64,000 nt of DNA from Elysia crispata (GCA_033675545.1 JAWDGP010002657.1:141001-205000); one strand, 5' to 3'; positions 1 to 14,603 are shown, counted from the first letter of the stretch. The notes: a model not told the origin generated them from the letters alone. Translations and numbers: made by a program.

Positions 1-1959
<1,959 letters not shown>

Positions 1960-2352
1960 ATGACATGTTTTACACTGTTGTGTTACCTAGGGTGAGTGCT
2001 CTATGTCATGTTTGACACTGTATTATCACAGAATGTGAATGCTTGATGTCATGTTTGACTCTGTGTTATAACCTAAGGTGAGTCTATGTCATGAAAGACA
2101 GTGTTATCTCCGTGGGTGAGTGCTGAATATCATTGTTATGAATGACAGTGTGCTATCGTCGAGGGTGAGAGCTTGATGTCACGAATGAAACTGCGTTATC
2201 ACGTAGGATGAGTACTTCATGTCATGCATGACAGTGTGCTATCACTCAGTATGAGAGCTTGATAATAAAATTATCATCATGTACGACAGTATGTTATCAC
2301 CGAGAAAATTATTATCATGTACGACAGTATGTTATCACCGAGGGTGAAAGCT
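1960..2352. repeat. Decayed minisatellite, unit about 40-46 bp
   Basis: Eight or so diverged units share a core like GTCATG-ATGACAGTGTG followed by TATCAC and GGGTGAG-GCTTGAT. Units differ by substitutions and small indels, so the array is old. The last two units (around 2275-2340) are nearly identical, a more recent duplication. Confidence 0.75.
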
Positions 2353-3169
2353 CAATACAGACTGAGCAGCCGGAGATCAGAAGAGACATACAACGCGAAG
2401 CGTCACACAGCCTCTTACTCCAGCGATCAATAGAAATTGTGAGTAACACGTGTGTCTATATGTGTGTGTCTCGTGAGCATCTGCTGCTGAAGTCCCGTCT
2501 AACACATGGCAGGAAAAATAGTCATAAATTAATTGTCAGTGATGATAAGCATACACCAGGGTCTTAGCACACTCCTCCGTGGTGTGTGTTCTTGTGGTGT
2601 GCTAAACGCTACACATTCAAGTATTTTGGCTTGTCTGGTCGAGTCAATGAGTTTGCGCTGCGCCTGTGTTCTATAGAGTTGCCATGTTTGAATCTTAGTT
2701 TCTTTCCCCTGTCTCGCAAAAATCTGTTTCAGATATGACTTATGTTTAGTTTTGTCTTTTTTTTTTCACAACAGCCAGGTAATCGGTTCTGGTGTACAAT
2801 TGGGCTGTTGCGCGTAGTAAGCAACGTGACGTCACACTCCAAGGATGACCTATCGTGTTATGATCACTAAAACCGGCGAGTTATCTGTTGCATGACATTA
2901 TACGGAGAAGCTATATCCCATAAATCAGTGTTTTCCGGGAGTGTCTTTAGGAGTCATCAGAGTGGACACAAGAGAGGCGGCATCTGCCAGGCATGGAAGG
3001 TGTAGCGCACAACTCTCTGGGGTTCTGCTCTATGGTATAGAGATGACAAAAATTGAGGCCCCAGAAACCAGCCCTGTAGCTCTGATATTACCAATCGCTA
3101 GACAGGATTGGTCGCCCAGTATCAATCAACGATTCTGATTACTTAGCGTAAAGGTCACATATGTTTGAT

Positions 3170-3271
<102 letters not shown>

Positions 3272-3907
3272 TCAACTAGAATGGAAGCCCCACACGTTTG
3301 GATCATTTTCAAAATCTAGCGATTGAGCACGGCTATTGGTCAGTCGGTGAGGTGGGCGAGTTGATAACCAGAGCTGGTGGTCATTCACATCCAGCCGACA
3401 GGTTGTACTCTTGCACTCCCCCTATCGGGTTGTCTCTACACGCCTCTGTTAGAATTAATCACCACTTGGAGAGGAATGCACTGGCTTCATAATCATAGAA
3501 TGCAGAGAGTAACTGGGCTGACACAAAACAAAACAGCAACATCAAGAACAAAAAAATCTAACAAATAAACAAAAGAACGACAACCAAGCTGGTCTGCGGT
3601 GAGTACACACCAGGCTCGAATTGCGGTCTGGCGTGAGTCAAAATTATCAACTTGTGTCAGGCTGCTGTGTTTGTGTGTGGGTGAGAGGGGAAAGCCATAG
3701 CATACACTGAAGTTAGATTCTCATAACGTTGTGAAAATGAGGTTGAATGGAAAGTGAAAAAAGAAACAAGAGAGACTGTGAAAAAATGAATAGCAGAGAG
3801 GCAGACAAAGGGTACTGGAGAAAGAGGGCGGGAAAATAGAGAGAACGAGACAGACATTGGGGGGAAAAGAGAGAGGGAGAAAGGATAATGAGTTGACGCT
3901 TAAGATG

Positions 3908-4207
<300 letters not shown>

Positions 4208-4348
4208 TGTGCTGAAAGTGGCGATTGAAAGGTATAAAGAAAAAGAAAGATTTAAAGAGATTGGTGCATATAAAGGAAAACAAAAGAAAGTCACGAAGAC
4301 AAAAAGGACACTAGAACACAATGACTATAATTATGGGACAGAAATACA

Positions 4349-4848
4349 CTTTGAGTTATGTTTTAGTTCTAGACTGGAGGAGTTACCGCTGTTAGAGTTA
4401 TATTTTGGTTTAGACTAGAAGAGTTACCGCTGTTAGAGTTATGTTTTAGTTCTAGACTAGAAGAGTTACAGCTGTTAGAGTTATGTTTTAGTTCTAGACT
4501 AGAAGAGTTACCGCTGTTAGAGTTATGTTTTAGTTCTTGACTGGAGGAGTTACCGCTGTTAGAGTTATATTTTGGTTTAGACTAGAAGAGTTACCGCTGT
4601 TAGAGTTATGTTTAAGTTCTAGACTAGAATAGTTACCGCTGTTAGGGTTATGTTTTAGTTCTAGACTAGAAGAGTTACCGCTGTTAGAGTTATGTTTTAG
4701 TTCTAGACTAGAAGAGTTACCGCTGTAAGGATTATGTTTTAGTTCTATACTAGAAGAGTTACCGCTGTTAGAGTTCTGTTTTAGTTCTAGACGAGAAGAG
4801 TTACCGCTGTTAGAATTATGTTTTAGTTCTAGACGAGAAGAGTTACCT
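4349..4848. repeat. 42-bp minisatellite, about 12 copies
   Basis: The unit contains AGAGTTACCGCTGTTAGAGT and a TTTTAGTTCTAGAC segment. Units differ at a few sites (TTTTGGTTT, GACGAG). The sequence after it, 4849-5360, holds only short A and T runs and no gene. Confidence 0.92.
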
Positions 4849-5360
4849 CTGCTCTCATTGAGTAAAGCAGCAGCTCAGATACACATGAAATGATTTTGAC
4901 TGAACAGGATTTCTTCCATTCAGGTGTGTAGATCACAAGATTGATTTATAGCCCAGATGTGTGCCCGACACTACTCGGAACACTATGAGCGGCACGGCAC
5001 AAACACTGAGGCCGCAACATCAACTACAACAACTATCTCGTCATAAACCCGAGACATGCATGGTTCACCGCAATATGTTCTTCATGGTTTGTCAATCATT
5101 TGGAATAGATGGGGATTTTTTTTTTTTTTTTTTAACCAAAGACCTCGGGTAACATATTATCAACAGATCTTTACAACGTGACATTTAAATCATTGGGAAA
5201 GTCAACTACAAATTACAAGTCCAATGCTTTTAACAAAAAAGCTAAGCGACCACAAAAAAAAAAAAAACAACTACAAAAGTATCAGCAGATAATAGATAAA
5301 CCCACAAAAAATGACTTATGTAGCCTTGACCCTCAGAGCTATTAAGCTGTGGGTGTGTAC

Positions 5361-5482
5361 GGTGAGTAAGTTAGGCTGAGGCGTGAGCAGTGAGGAAGTT
5401 AGGCTGAGGCGTGAGCAGTGAGGAAGTTAGGCTGAGGCGTGAGCAGTGAGGAAGTTAGGCTGAGGCGTGAGCAGTGAGGAAG
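5361..5482. repeat. 28-bp minisatellite, about 4.3 copies
   Basis: The unit is GTGAGCAGTGAGGAAGTTAG plus GCTGAGGC. The inner copies are identical and the edge copies diverge, so the expansion is recent. Confidence 0.92.
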
Positions 5483-5612
5483 CAAACTGAGCTTGGGGCA
5501 GAGAGATGCAATTAGGAAGTAGGGCTACAGCGAAATATGCTACAATCAGGTCGAGCTCCACTTTTTTTTTTCTCCGACCACTTTTTTGGTATATTGCATC
5601 TATTATATTCTC

Positions 5613-5746
<134 letters not shown>

Positions 5747-6488
5747 CTTTTTTTTCCTCCATCTATCAAACTCTCTGCATCTGGCGCTCACTGCAATTTA
5801 TCTATTCAGTCTCTATCTAAAATGAACGTCTTTTGATTCATCTTTTTCTATTTTTTTTTTCGTTAGATACAGATGTTTATTTGTTTCTTTATATCTCCTC
5901 ACGATTTGTACACATTTTTTTTTTTGGTTATTTCTAGTTCTCAATTTCATTCAACACTTCAGCCCATCACCCTAATCACTCAAACGTAAAATGCTTTCTG
6001 CGCCAATTTTCAACACAGCCACACTTCAGGTGACAATTTGACCAGTCAGTTTTGACAGACGATTGTGAGCCACAGACCCCACAGCCGGGGTAAGACCACC
6101 AAAAGTGTGTGTGTGTGTGTGTGGGGGGGGGTAACAAATTACGTTGATCAAAATAAATTAGGAGGTAACCATTGACAGGACGGGCCACAGAGGTGATGTT
6201 AATTTAATGAAGCTTTCTCCTTGTTGCCCAAGTGACACAGAACACATGCTGGAGTTGTGGGAATCTCTTTGATCTACTCAGCAAAAAAGGATCGGGATCT
6301 CTCGATTTTTTGAAATAATCCCAATGTGTTTTTTTTCCTTCTTTTTTTTTGGGGGGGGGGGGGAGTGGGCATGACAGCTTAGAGTTTAAGGAACAAATTC
6401 AAGAAACTAAAAACTAAAAAAATAAGAAGAAAGAAAGAAGAATGAATGAGTTGATTTGGTGAGTGTCTAGGAGGAGGAAAGAACCTAC

Positions 6489-6570
6489 CTGAAGAGCGAG
6501 TGGAGAGAGTCTGTGTCTAGGAAGTCGTGGTCTTTCTCCACAAAACTTAGCTCCAGAGGGAATTGGCCAT
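6489..6570 (-). CDS. Exon encoding the second half of a DLC-type SAM domain
   Basis: Minus-strand acceptor CTCTGTTCTCCTCAG, an 82-nt exon, then donor AG|GTAGGT. It joins in phase to the 14532-14603 exon (G+AT = Asp) and reads D-GQFPLELSFVEK, then DHDFLDTDSLHSLF, leaving AG for an Arg codon. Vertebrate DLC1/STARD13 have FPIDISLVKREHDFLDRDAI and ALCRRLNTLNKC here. The shared FP(I/L)-(I/L)S-V---HDFLD--- core is specific to this family. The exon exits in phase 2. The expected continuation (RRLNTLNKC-like) was searched for by eye in 1-6488 on the minus strand and not found, so it probably lies beyond the left edge with the RhoGAP and START domains. Confidence 0.93.
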
Positions 6571-6616
6571 CTGAGGAGAACAGAGATTATAGAATCACGT
6601 TCTAGCTGTTTTATGT

Positions 6617-7102
6617 ACAATATAAATACAAACATAATACAATATACATACAAACATAATACAATACACATACAAACATAATACAATATACATACAAACA
6701 TAATACAATACACATACAAACATAATACAATATACATACAAACATAATACAATATACATGCAAACATAATACAATATACATGCAAACATAATACAATATA
6801 CATAGAAACATAATACAATATACATAAAAACTTAATACAATATACATGCAAACATAATACAATATACATGCAAACATAAAACAATATAAATGCAAACATA
6901 AAAACAATACACATACAAACATAATACAATATATATATACAAACATAATACAATATACATGCAAACGTAATACAATATACATAGAATCAGAGCACAATAT
7001 GCATGCAAACATGATACAATATACATAGAACCATAATACAATATACATAGAAACATAATACAATATACATGCAAACATAATACAATATACATACAAACAT
7101 AA
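6617..7102. repeat. 22-bp AT-rich minisatellite, about 22 copies, close to the SAM2 acceptor
   Basis: The unit is ACAATATACATACAAACATA plus AT. It starts 47 bases upstream (on the coding strand) of the SAM2 exon start at 6570, leaving just room for the branch region and pyrimidine tract. As 22 is not a multiple of 3, three units make a 66-nt frame cycle and long Tyr/Cys/Val/Ile/Leu frames arise on the minus strand. They are not genes. Confidence 0.95.
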
Positions 7103-7791
7103 CCTCCACATGCCAAGAAAGCTGGGCAGGTTAAATGCGAATGAGAGATGAGTATGAAGCAGATGTTTTATTATGCAGGTAGTTGTGACGAGGAAATCAG
7201 GTCGGGGATGAAGAGAAAAATAAGCATATAATAAAGAAATAAAAAAAACCCAAAACATTTTGAACCAGGAAATAATCGTTGCAAGGCCCTCAACTCCTAT
7301 GATACCTTTAAGTCCCAAAAATGTTTGCATTCTTTTTTTCTTCCATCTTCCTTTACTGTAACTGTTTCAAAAATAAAACAGAATCCCTTCATCTCTCAAA
7401 TTGCGGTGCTATGAATTCCAATAACGGAATAAAACGAAGAAAAATTAATGGAAAAAAAAAATAAGGAATGAAAACGCCGAAAAAAAAAACCCCTCAAGGT
7501 TCCCCTTTGCCAGTCTCCCAGAAAGATAAAAAAATCTGCAGACTTGAGGAAAGATTTTGTTCTCAAGACTTTCTTTCAACGAACCACGTACGAAAATGAT
7601 CTAGGAAGATACAATATATTTAGCACTTTACAGGGCCTGGGACTGTTTGACTTGGTCCCATTCAAGAGTTTTTCAATTCCTTTTTAGAGGCCAAAGGAAC
7701 CAGAGAGCCTAATTAGCTTCGTTTCTAGTTAGTCTCATAAAGCACCTCTTCTGCTTTGTTTTCCTTTAGGAATTTCCGACAAACGGCATTG

Positions 7792-7902
7792 CTCTGGTGT
7801 CGCTGGTGAGGTAGCAAGATGTTAACATCTCTGGTGTCGCTGGTGAGGTCGCAAGATGTTAACATCTCTGGTGTCGCTGGTGAGGTCGCAAGATGTTAAC
7901 AT
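7792..7902. repeat. 37-bp tandem triplication
   Basis: Three copies of a 37-bp unit beginning CTCTGGTGTCGCTGGTGAGG and ending in AAGATGTTAACAT, with one substitution. Unique sequence before it (7103-7791) and after it (7903-8814) shows no gene. The GC-richer part around 8040-8200 has no exon I can recognise. Confidence 0.93.
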
Positions 7903-8814
7903 CTCGTGTGGTGGCTTCAGCCCTTCAGGCTCGACACACTGGGTTCCTCTCTGTAGTTTTTTTTTATTCTTTCCTCCCTGAGGTTGACACCAGAGATACA
8001 GGGCCCAGACCGAAGGACCTGGTCAGTAGCCCGTGGTCACGCTGTCTCTCTCCTGGCCTCAGGGAGCGGCTCTCAGCTAGTCCGGCAGGATTAACGAGTG
8101 TTAATCCTCACCAGCCGCGGGGCACGCGGTCACTGAGACTTACAGGCCGCTACGGCATCCTTTGGGGGGACTTGTGGGGGAGCAGGAAGGGGCTATCCAC
8201 AAGGTAACCTTGTCTCTGGGGCGCTAGCGTGACGAATAGTGGTTGACTGCAGTCAGGGCTGAATGGCCTCGAGGGTGCCCTCTGAACAAAGATTAGAATA
8301 GAACCAGCTAATTCTATGTGTGTGTTTGTCTCTCACCCAGAGCATACCGTGCCCTGTATCCAGGTTCACAACACACCCAACTGAGCGTCCATGGGTGATG
8401 CGGTTAGATCAAGGGCCAATTCTTTCATTTTGATTGTTAAACTTTCTCAGCGGAACAGTTCGATACTCAGGGATGAAAGTTCGACAACTTGTCCATGATC
8501 TTGGTGGATTATGGCGAGATGTGTCGCCCCGACTATTCTAGTACCGAGTCTTCTAGGTCGAGTTGTAAACACTAGTGTGTAGGAAAGCCAGAGCAAGACA
8601 AAAACAATCCAGTTTGTTGTCCATCCTACCGGTTGGTACTCCTGGACCACCATTGGACTCACTACATTTATTGGTTTGCTGCAGTCATGCCTATGTTCAG
8701 GGAAAATATATTCTATGATGAAACATCACTCATAGCAACACAGCGTTGGAAAAAAAATAGAATATTTAAGAGATATATGGACAGAGGCGGGGCAGAGGAG
8801 AAGAGAGACGGAGA

Positions 8815-8816
8815 GA

Positions 8817-8876
<60 letters not shown>

Positions 8877-8900
8877 GAGAGAGAGAAAGAAAGAGAAAGA
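8815..8900. repeat. (GA)n microsatellite with imperfect edge
   Basis: GA dinucleotides to about 8871, followed by AAAGAGAAAG-type purine sequence. The next 350 bases (8901-9255) are unique with no gene. Confidence 0.93.
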
Positions 8901-9255
8901 AAGACTTAGTAACAAGTGTATGTCCCTGTATGAGGAAGAAGTCCCGTGGAGAGAACACAGTTCCCGTTTTAGTTAGAGAGGACACAAGACAACAGAGACA
9001 TCCGGGCAGGATCGAGCCTGTGGCAGGCTGAGGGAAGCGATACACGTGATTCAGGGATTGTCTTTCTTCTCGCACTGACCAGGCGGATCTTGAGAGATCA
9101 GTCTATCGTATGTTCCCTTAAAGTCCCATAATGTTGCACCAGCAACAATGCTCCGAAAACAGTACTATGATTAAGTAAATTTAAGATTTTTTTTTCTTCC
9201 TTCCACAAATTTATTGAAATCAATGAAGAGTGGAAAAATTGGAAAAAAATGTTGA

Positions 9256-10339
9256 CAAAAAGGTTCCACACCAAGGTTTGGCAACAAGGTTCCACACGAA
9301 GGTTTGACATCAAAGTTCCACATCAGGGTTTAACAACAAGGTATGAAACCAAGGTTTGACAACAAGGTTCCACACCAAGGTTTGACAACAAAGTTTCAAA
9401 CCAAGTATATCACAGAGGTTTGACACCAAGGTTTGACAACGAGGTTTCACATCAAGTTTATCACCGAGGTTTCACACCAAGGTTTCGCACCAAATTTATC
9501 ACCAAAATTTGACACCAAGGTTTGACAACAAGGTTTCACACCAAGTTTATCACCAAGTTTTGACACCAAGGTTTCAAACCTAGTATATCACCGAGGTTTG
9601 ACATCAAGGTTTGACAACAAGGTTTCACACCAAGTTTATCACCGAGGTTTGACACCAAGGTTTCAAACCTAGTATATTACCGAGGTTTGACACCAAGGTT
9701 TGACAACAAGGTTTCACACCAAGTTTATCACCGAGATTGACGTGACACCAAGGTTGGACAACAAGGTTTCACACCAAGTTTATCACCGAGGTTTGACAAC
9801 AAAGTTTCACACCAAGTTTATCACCAAGGTTTGACACCAAGGTTTCAAACCTAGTATATTACCGAGATTTGACACCAAGGTTTCAAACCTAGTTAATCAC
9901 CGAGGTTTGACACCAAGGTTTCACACCAAGTTTATCATCGAGGTTTGACACCAAGGTTTCACACCTGGTATATCACCGAGGTTTGACATCAAGGTTTGAC
10001 AACAAGGTTTCACACCAAGTTTATCACCGAGGTTTGACACCAAGGTTTGACAACAAAGGTTTCACACCAAGTTTATCACCGAGGTTTGACACCAAAGTTT
10101 GACAACAAGGTTTCACACCAAGTTTATCACCGAGGTTTGACACCAAAGCTTGACAACAAGGTTTCACACCAAGTTTATCACCGAGGTTTGGCACCAAAGT
10201 TTGACAACAAGGTTTCACACCAAGTTTATCACCGAGGTTTGACACCAAGGTTTGACAACAAGGTTTCACACCAAGTTTATCACCGAGGTTTGACACCAAA
10301 GTTTGACAACAAGGTTTCACACCAAGTTTATCGCCGAGG
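9256..10339. repeat. Layered minisatellite: about 15-bp core organised into 60-bp units
   Basis: The core motif AAGGTTTGACACC/AACAAGGTTTCACACC recurs about every 15-16 bp through the whole block. From about 10020 to 10339 it is homogenised into five or six 60-bp units (GTTTATCACCGAGGTTTGAC within). The left part is irregular. Because 60 is a multiple of 3, the right part is open on both strands with a 20-residue period. It lacks a start and shows no synonymous bias. Confidence 0.93.
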
Positions 10340-10562
10340 TAAAAAGATCGATAAAAAGCTCCAAGACAAAAGAAGTCCTGCCAATGTTAGGACCTTGTTT
10401 CCCTGCTATTGGACCAATCAACGTCTGGTATAATTGGTTTATAAGTCCGATATGGATCGCCATGTCCGTTCATCTTAAGATTACACCAGGCTTATGGGGA
10501 ATCTCCGGACCAGAGGACTGGACAAGCTCTTGTAATGAGAGACAATCGCATCAGAGAAAGCT

Positions 10563-10829
10563 CAGGACATAAGGATTACTGTAAAACTGCTGCCTGTGAT
10601 TTTGGACTATAGGCGATATTTTACTGTAAAACTGCTGTCTGTCATTTTGCGCTACAAGCAATAGATTACTGTAAAACTGCTGCCTGTGATTCTGGACTAT
10701 AGGCGATAAATTACTGTAAAACTGATGTCTGTCATTTTGCGCTACAGGCGATAGATTGCTGTAAAACTTCTGTCAGTCATTCTGCGCTAAAGGCGATAGA
10801 TTACTGTAAAACTGTTGTCTGTGATTCAG
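10563..10829. repeat. About 45-bp minisatellite with alternating A/B units, six copies
   Basis: Each unit starts ATTACTGTAAAACTGCTG. Units 1 and 3 continue CCTGTGATT-TGGACTATAGG and units 2 and 4 continue TCTGTCATTTTGCGCTACA, so a two-unit block was duplicated. From 10830 to 12058 the sequence is unique, with no gene recognised. Confidence 0.88.
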
Positions 10830-12058
10830 GTTTTAGAGGAGGCAGAACTAGAGAAGGCGGCAATCTGGATGTCACTCTCACTACAACGGACATTCAAATT
10901 AAGAGCTAGTATGAAACATTGTTGATACTGATTTTGTTGTTGTTATGATGATTCTGTTTCGGTTTTTCTCAGTTTTTGTTTTTCTTCAGTTCTGTCGACC
11001 TCTCCGAATGAAGTCAGGTGAACAGGAAAATTTCAACTGATTTCTGGCCCCTGTACAGGTGATGTGACACATATTTTATTTTTTATTCAGTGATGAAAGG
11101 AGAAAAAAAAATATAACATTCAAAATATCTGAATGTTAGGATAAAAAGTTCCTAGTAAGAAAAATAATAAGCTGATGTCACTTTTCTGATTAACTGACCA
11201 CTTTGATGATAAAAGCAAAAAAAAAGGGGGGGTGGGAGGAAATTTTTTTTCGCCGCCTTCAAACCTCCTCTCATGATGTGCTGGAGTATCTTGTTACTTG
11301 ATCCAAACTTGTGAGATTTTGATACGGGCCAGTCACGGGGGCTGTACTAGAGTACACGATACCCGATACAGGAAACCAAGACCGGTAACTCTAGCCTTCA
11401 CTGAGCTTCCATGACAGACGACCTAGCGCAAGTTTGGGGGAAGTTTGAAGGTTTCAGGTGGAGGTCACCCAAAAGGGCACTCACCAACCGGACAGCTGGG
11501 AGCCAGCAGCCAGGGAGATAGGGGGCGCTATAGTTGTGAGCGGGCCAGAATTCGGCACGGTGGCGGGACCTCAACATGGTCGGAAGGTCTGGAGAGACAC
11601 TGCACACAGGCCGCTGTCCACGGATTAAATTGATGGACGAAAAAAGCACGTGCTGTGAGGCAGGAGGTCTGTAATAGAAGTGACCAGCCCAGGGATAAAG
11701 TGACCGCTCCAGAGAGAAGGGGAGATAATCAGATGTAGGTGGTCAACTTGAGTTCATCCAGTTTGCTGTAGTCGCCAGTTTCACTTCCTTCCCGAGTATG
11801 AGATATCCGTGGAACCGAGGCAGTTCGGTTGTGAAAGCATCATAGCAGAATGTATTTGTTGCAGCTCCGCTAAATCTCGCATATGCTTCACAGGGCTATA
11901 TCTGTTAATATTCGCTCAGTTGCCTTGTTGCTATCAAAATGGTTATGTTTCATAAATATGGCCAACCAACTGTTGCAAAAACCATTAAAAGAAAAAAAAA
12001 TTACAACCAGGTGAATACAAAAGTTGAGGTTCACAACAACAACAATAATGAAAAATAG

Positions 12059-12599
<541 letters not shown>

Positions 12600-12739
12600 A
12601 TTACGCGATTATTTTAATAAGGTCATAACAATAGTTACGTAAAAATTCAATTCAAGAGCAAAATAACAGCAAAATATGTCAATCAAGGAAAATACTTTAC
12701 AAATAATAATATCAATGTATCAGTGTTAAATTTAACTAA

Positions 12740-13110
12740 TTGCACAGACGAACAGAACTAGCACTACTCATACAGCCATACAATATTCAGTACTATAGCT
12801 ACTCTCACAGCCACATAATATCGGTCCAACAGCTACTTCCACAGCCGCACATTTACAGCACTAGCAGCGTTAGAACTACTCTCACAGTCGCACAAGAGCT
12901 GCACTAGATGTACTCACACAGCCACAGACAAGCACGGCTAGAATACTCCCACAGGCACACACCAGCAGCCCTAGAACTACTCTCATAGCAATACACAAAC
13001 AGCACTAGCACTACTCACAGCCACACGCTGGCAGCACCAGATGCACTCACTCACCCAGCCACGAACTAGCAGCGTTAGAACTAGTCTCACAGCCACACAT
13101 AAGCAGCACT

Positions 13111-13117
<7 letters not shown>
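12740..13117. repeat. Old, diverged arm of the 34-bp minisatellite family
   Basis: Diverged units contain AGCAGC-CTAGA-GTACTC and CACAGCCACACA-like segments, at a spacing of roughly 38-42 bp. The AGCACTAGATGTACTC core resembles the homogenised 34-bp array after 13323. The two arms are separated by the (CT)n-linked dispersed element. Confidence 0.6.
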
Positions 13118-13208
<91 letters not shown>

Positions 13209-13317
13209 CTTTCTCAAATTAAAAATGGATTACCAACAAGATTTTCCAAAGAAACCTTGAACGTTTGTGCCCCCTTCCCCCCTCATCCATTATTCTTTTT
13301 TAAAACTTTTTAAACAG
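13118..13317 (+). mobile_element. (CT)n-linked dispersed element, copy A
   Basis: A pure (CT)n tract (13118-13204) is followed by about 110 unique bases (TTCTTTCTCAAAT...CCATTATTCTTTTTTAAAA). The unique part reappears, inverted and nearly identical over about 105 bp, at 17226-17338, again joined to its (GA)n strand. The copy interrupts a minisatellite family. This suggests a small non-autonomous element carrying its own microsatellite, as described for some invertebrate elements. No ORF is present and the family is not recognised. Confidence 0.65.
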
Positions 13318-13322
13318 CGCAA

Positions 13323-14531
13323 AGTGTACCCTACAACACATACTAACAGCGCTAGGTGTACTTGCACATCCCCATACTAACAGCGCTAGGTGTACTTACA
13401 CACCCCCATACTAGCAGCGCTAGGTGTACTCACACACCTCCATACTAGCAGTGCTAGGTGTATTCACACACCCCCTTACTGTCAGCGCCAGGTGTACTCA
13501 CACATGCCCATACTAGCAGCGCCAGGTGTACTCACACACCTCCATACTAGCAATGCTAGGTGTATTCACACACCCCCTTACTAGCACCGCCAGGTGTATT
13601 CACACACGCCCATACTAGCAGCGCTAGGTGTACTCACACACCTCCATACTAGCAGCGCTAGGTGTACTCACACACCCCCATACTAGCAGCGCTAGGTTTA
13701 CTCACACACCCCCATACTAGCAGCGCTAAGTGTACTCACACACGCCCATACTAGCAGCGCTAGGTGTACTCACACACCCCCATACTAGTAGCGCTAGGTG
13801 TACTCAGACACCCCCATACAAAGAGCTCAAAGTGTACCCTACCAGACATACTAACAGCGCTAGGTGTACTCAGACACCCCCATACTAACAGCTCAAAGTG
13901 TACCCTACCAGACATACTAGCAGCGCTATGTATACTTGCACATCCCCATACTAACAGCGCTAGGTGTATTCAGACACCCCCATACTAGCAGCGCTAGGTG
14001 TACTCACACACCCCCATACTAGCAGCGCTAGGTGTATTCAGACACCCCCATACTAGCAGCGCTAGGTGTACTCACACACCCCCATACTACCAGCGCTAGG
14101 TGTACTCACACACCCCCATACTAGCAGAGCTAAGTGTACTCAGACACCCCCATACTAGCAGCGCTAGGTGTATTCACACACCCCATACTAGTAGCTCTAG
14201 GTGTACTCACACCCCTCCCCCCACCATACTAGTAGCTCTAGGTGTACTCACACCCCTCCCCCCACCATACTAGCAGCGCTAGGTGTATTCACACACCCCC
14301 ATACTACCAGCGCTAGGTGTACTCAGACACCCCCATACTAGCAGAGCTAGGTGTACTCAGACACCCCCATACTAGCAGCGCTAGGTGTATTCACACACCC
14401 CATACTAGTAGCTCTAGGTGTATTCACACACCCCATACTAGCAGAGCTAGGTGTACTCAGACACCCCCATACTAGCAGCGCTAGGTGTATTCATTCACAC
14501 ACCCCATACTAGCATCACTAGGTGTACTCAC
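13323..14531. repeat. 34-bp minisatellite, about 35 copies, abutting the SAM1 splice donor
   Basis: The unit contains CTAGCAGCGCTAGGTGTACT and CACACACCCCCATA. On the coding (minus) strand it reads GTGTGAGTACACC, so about 13 units carry GTGAGTA exactly and others GTGAATA, CTGAGTA or GTAAGTA. The array runs into the true donor at 14531. Each full unit also contains the inverted repeat CTAGC-AGC-GCTAG. Confidence 0.95.
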
Positions 14532-14603
14532 CCTCAAACATCTGAGAATACTGAGGAAATCCCGCCGCTCGGAGCCATGTCAAGGCCTCGTACGCTTCCA
14601 GTT
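14532..14603 (-). CDS. Exon encoding the first half of a DLC-type SAM domain
   Basis: Minus-strand acceptor TTTTTCTCCTCCCCAG, then a 72-nt exon, then donor GTGAGTACACC. Read with 1 nt carried from the giant exon, it gives K-LEAYEALTWLRAAG and FPQYSQMFE, and the last G completes an Asp codon with the next exon. Vertebrate DLC1 reads EAKEACDWLRATGFPQYAQLYED at this place, so the match (WLRA-GFPQY-Q--ED) is diagnostic for the DLC1/STARD13/STARD8 family. The SAM domain of DLC1 is known to bind EF1A1 and to influence the RhoGAP domain. The exon is symmetric (phase 1-1), so skipping it would keep the frame and delete half the SAM fold. Its donor is part of a 34-bp minisatellite that fills the next 1.2 kb of intron, and inverted dispersed repeats lie on both sides of it. 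Confidence 0.92.

Noticed and set aside
6414-7330. Long Tyr/Cys/Val-rich frames on the minus strand
   Set aside because: They are products of the 22-bp array, and they overlap the true SAM2 exon in another frame.
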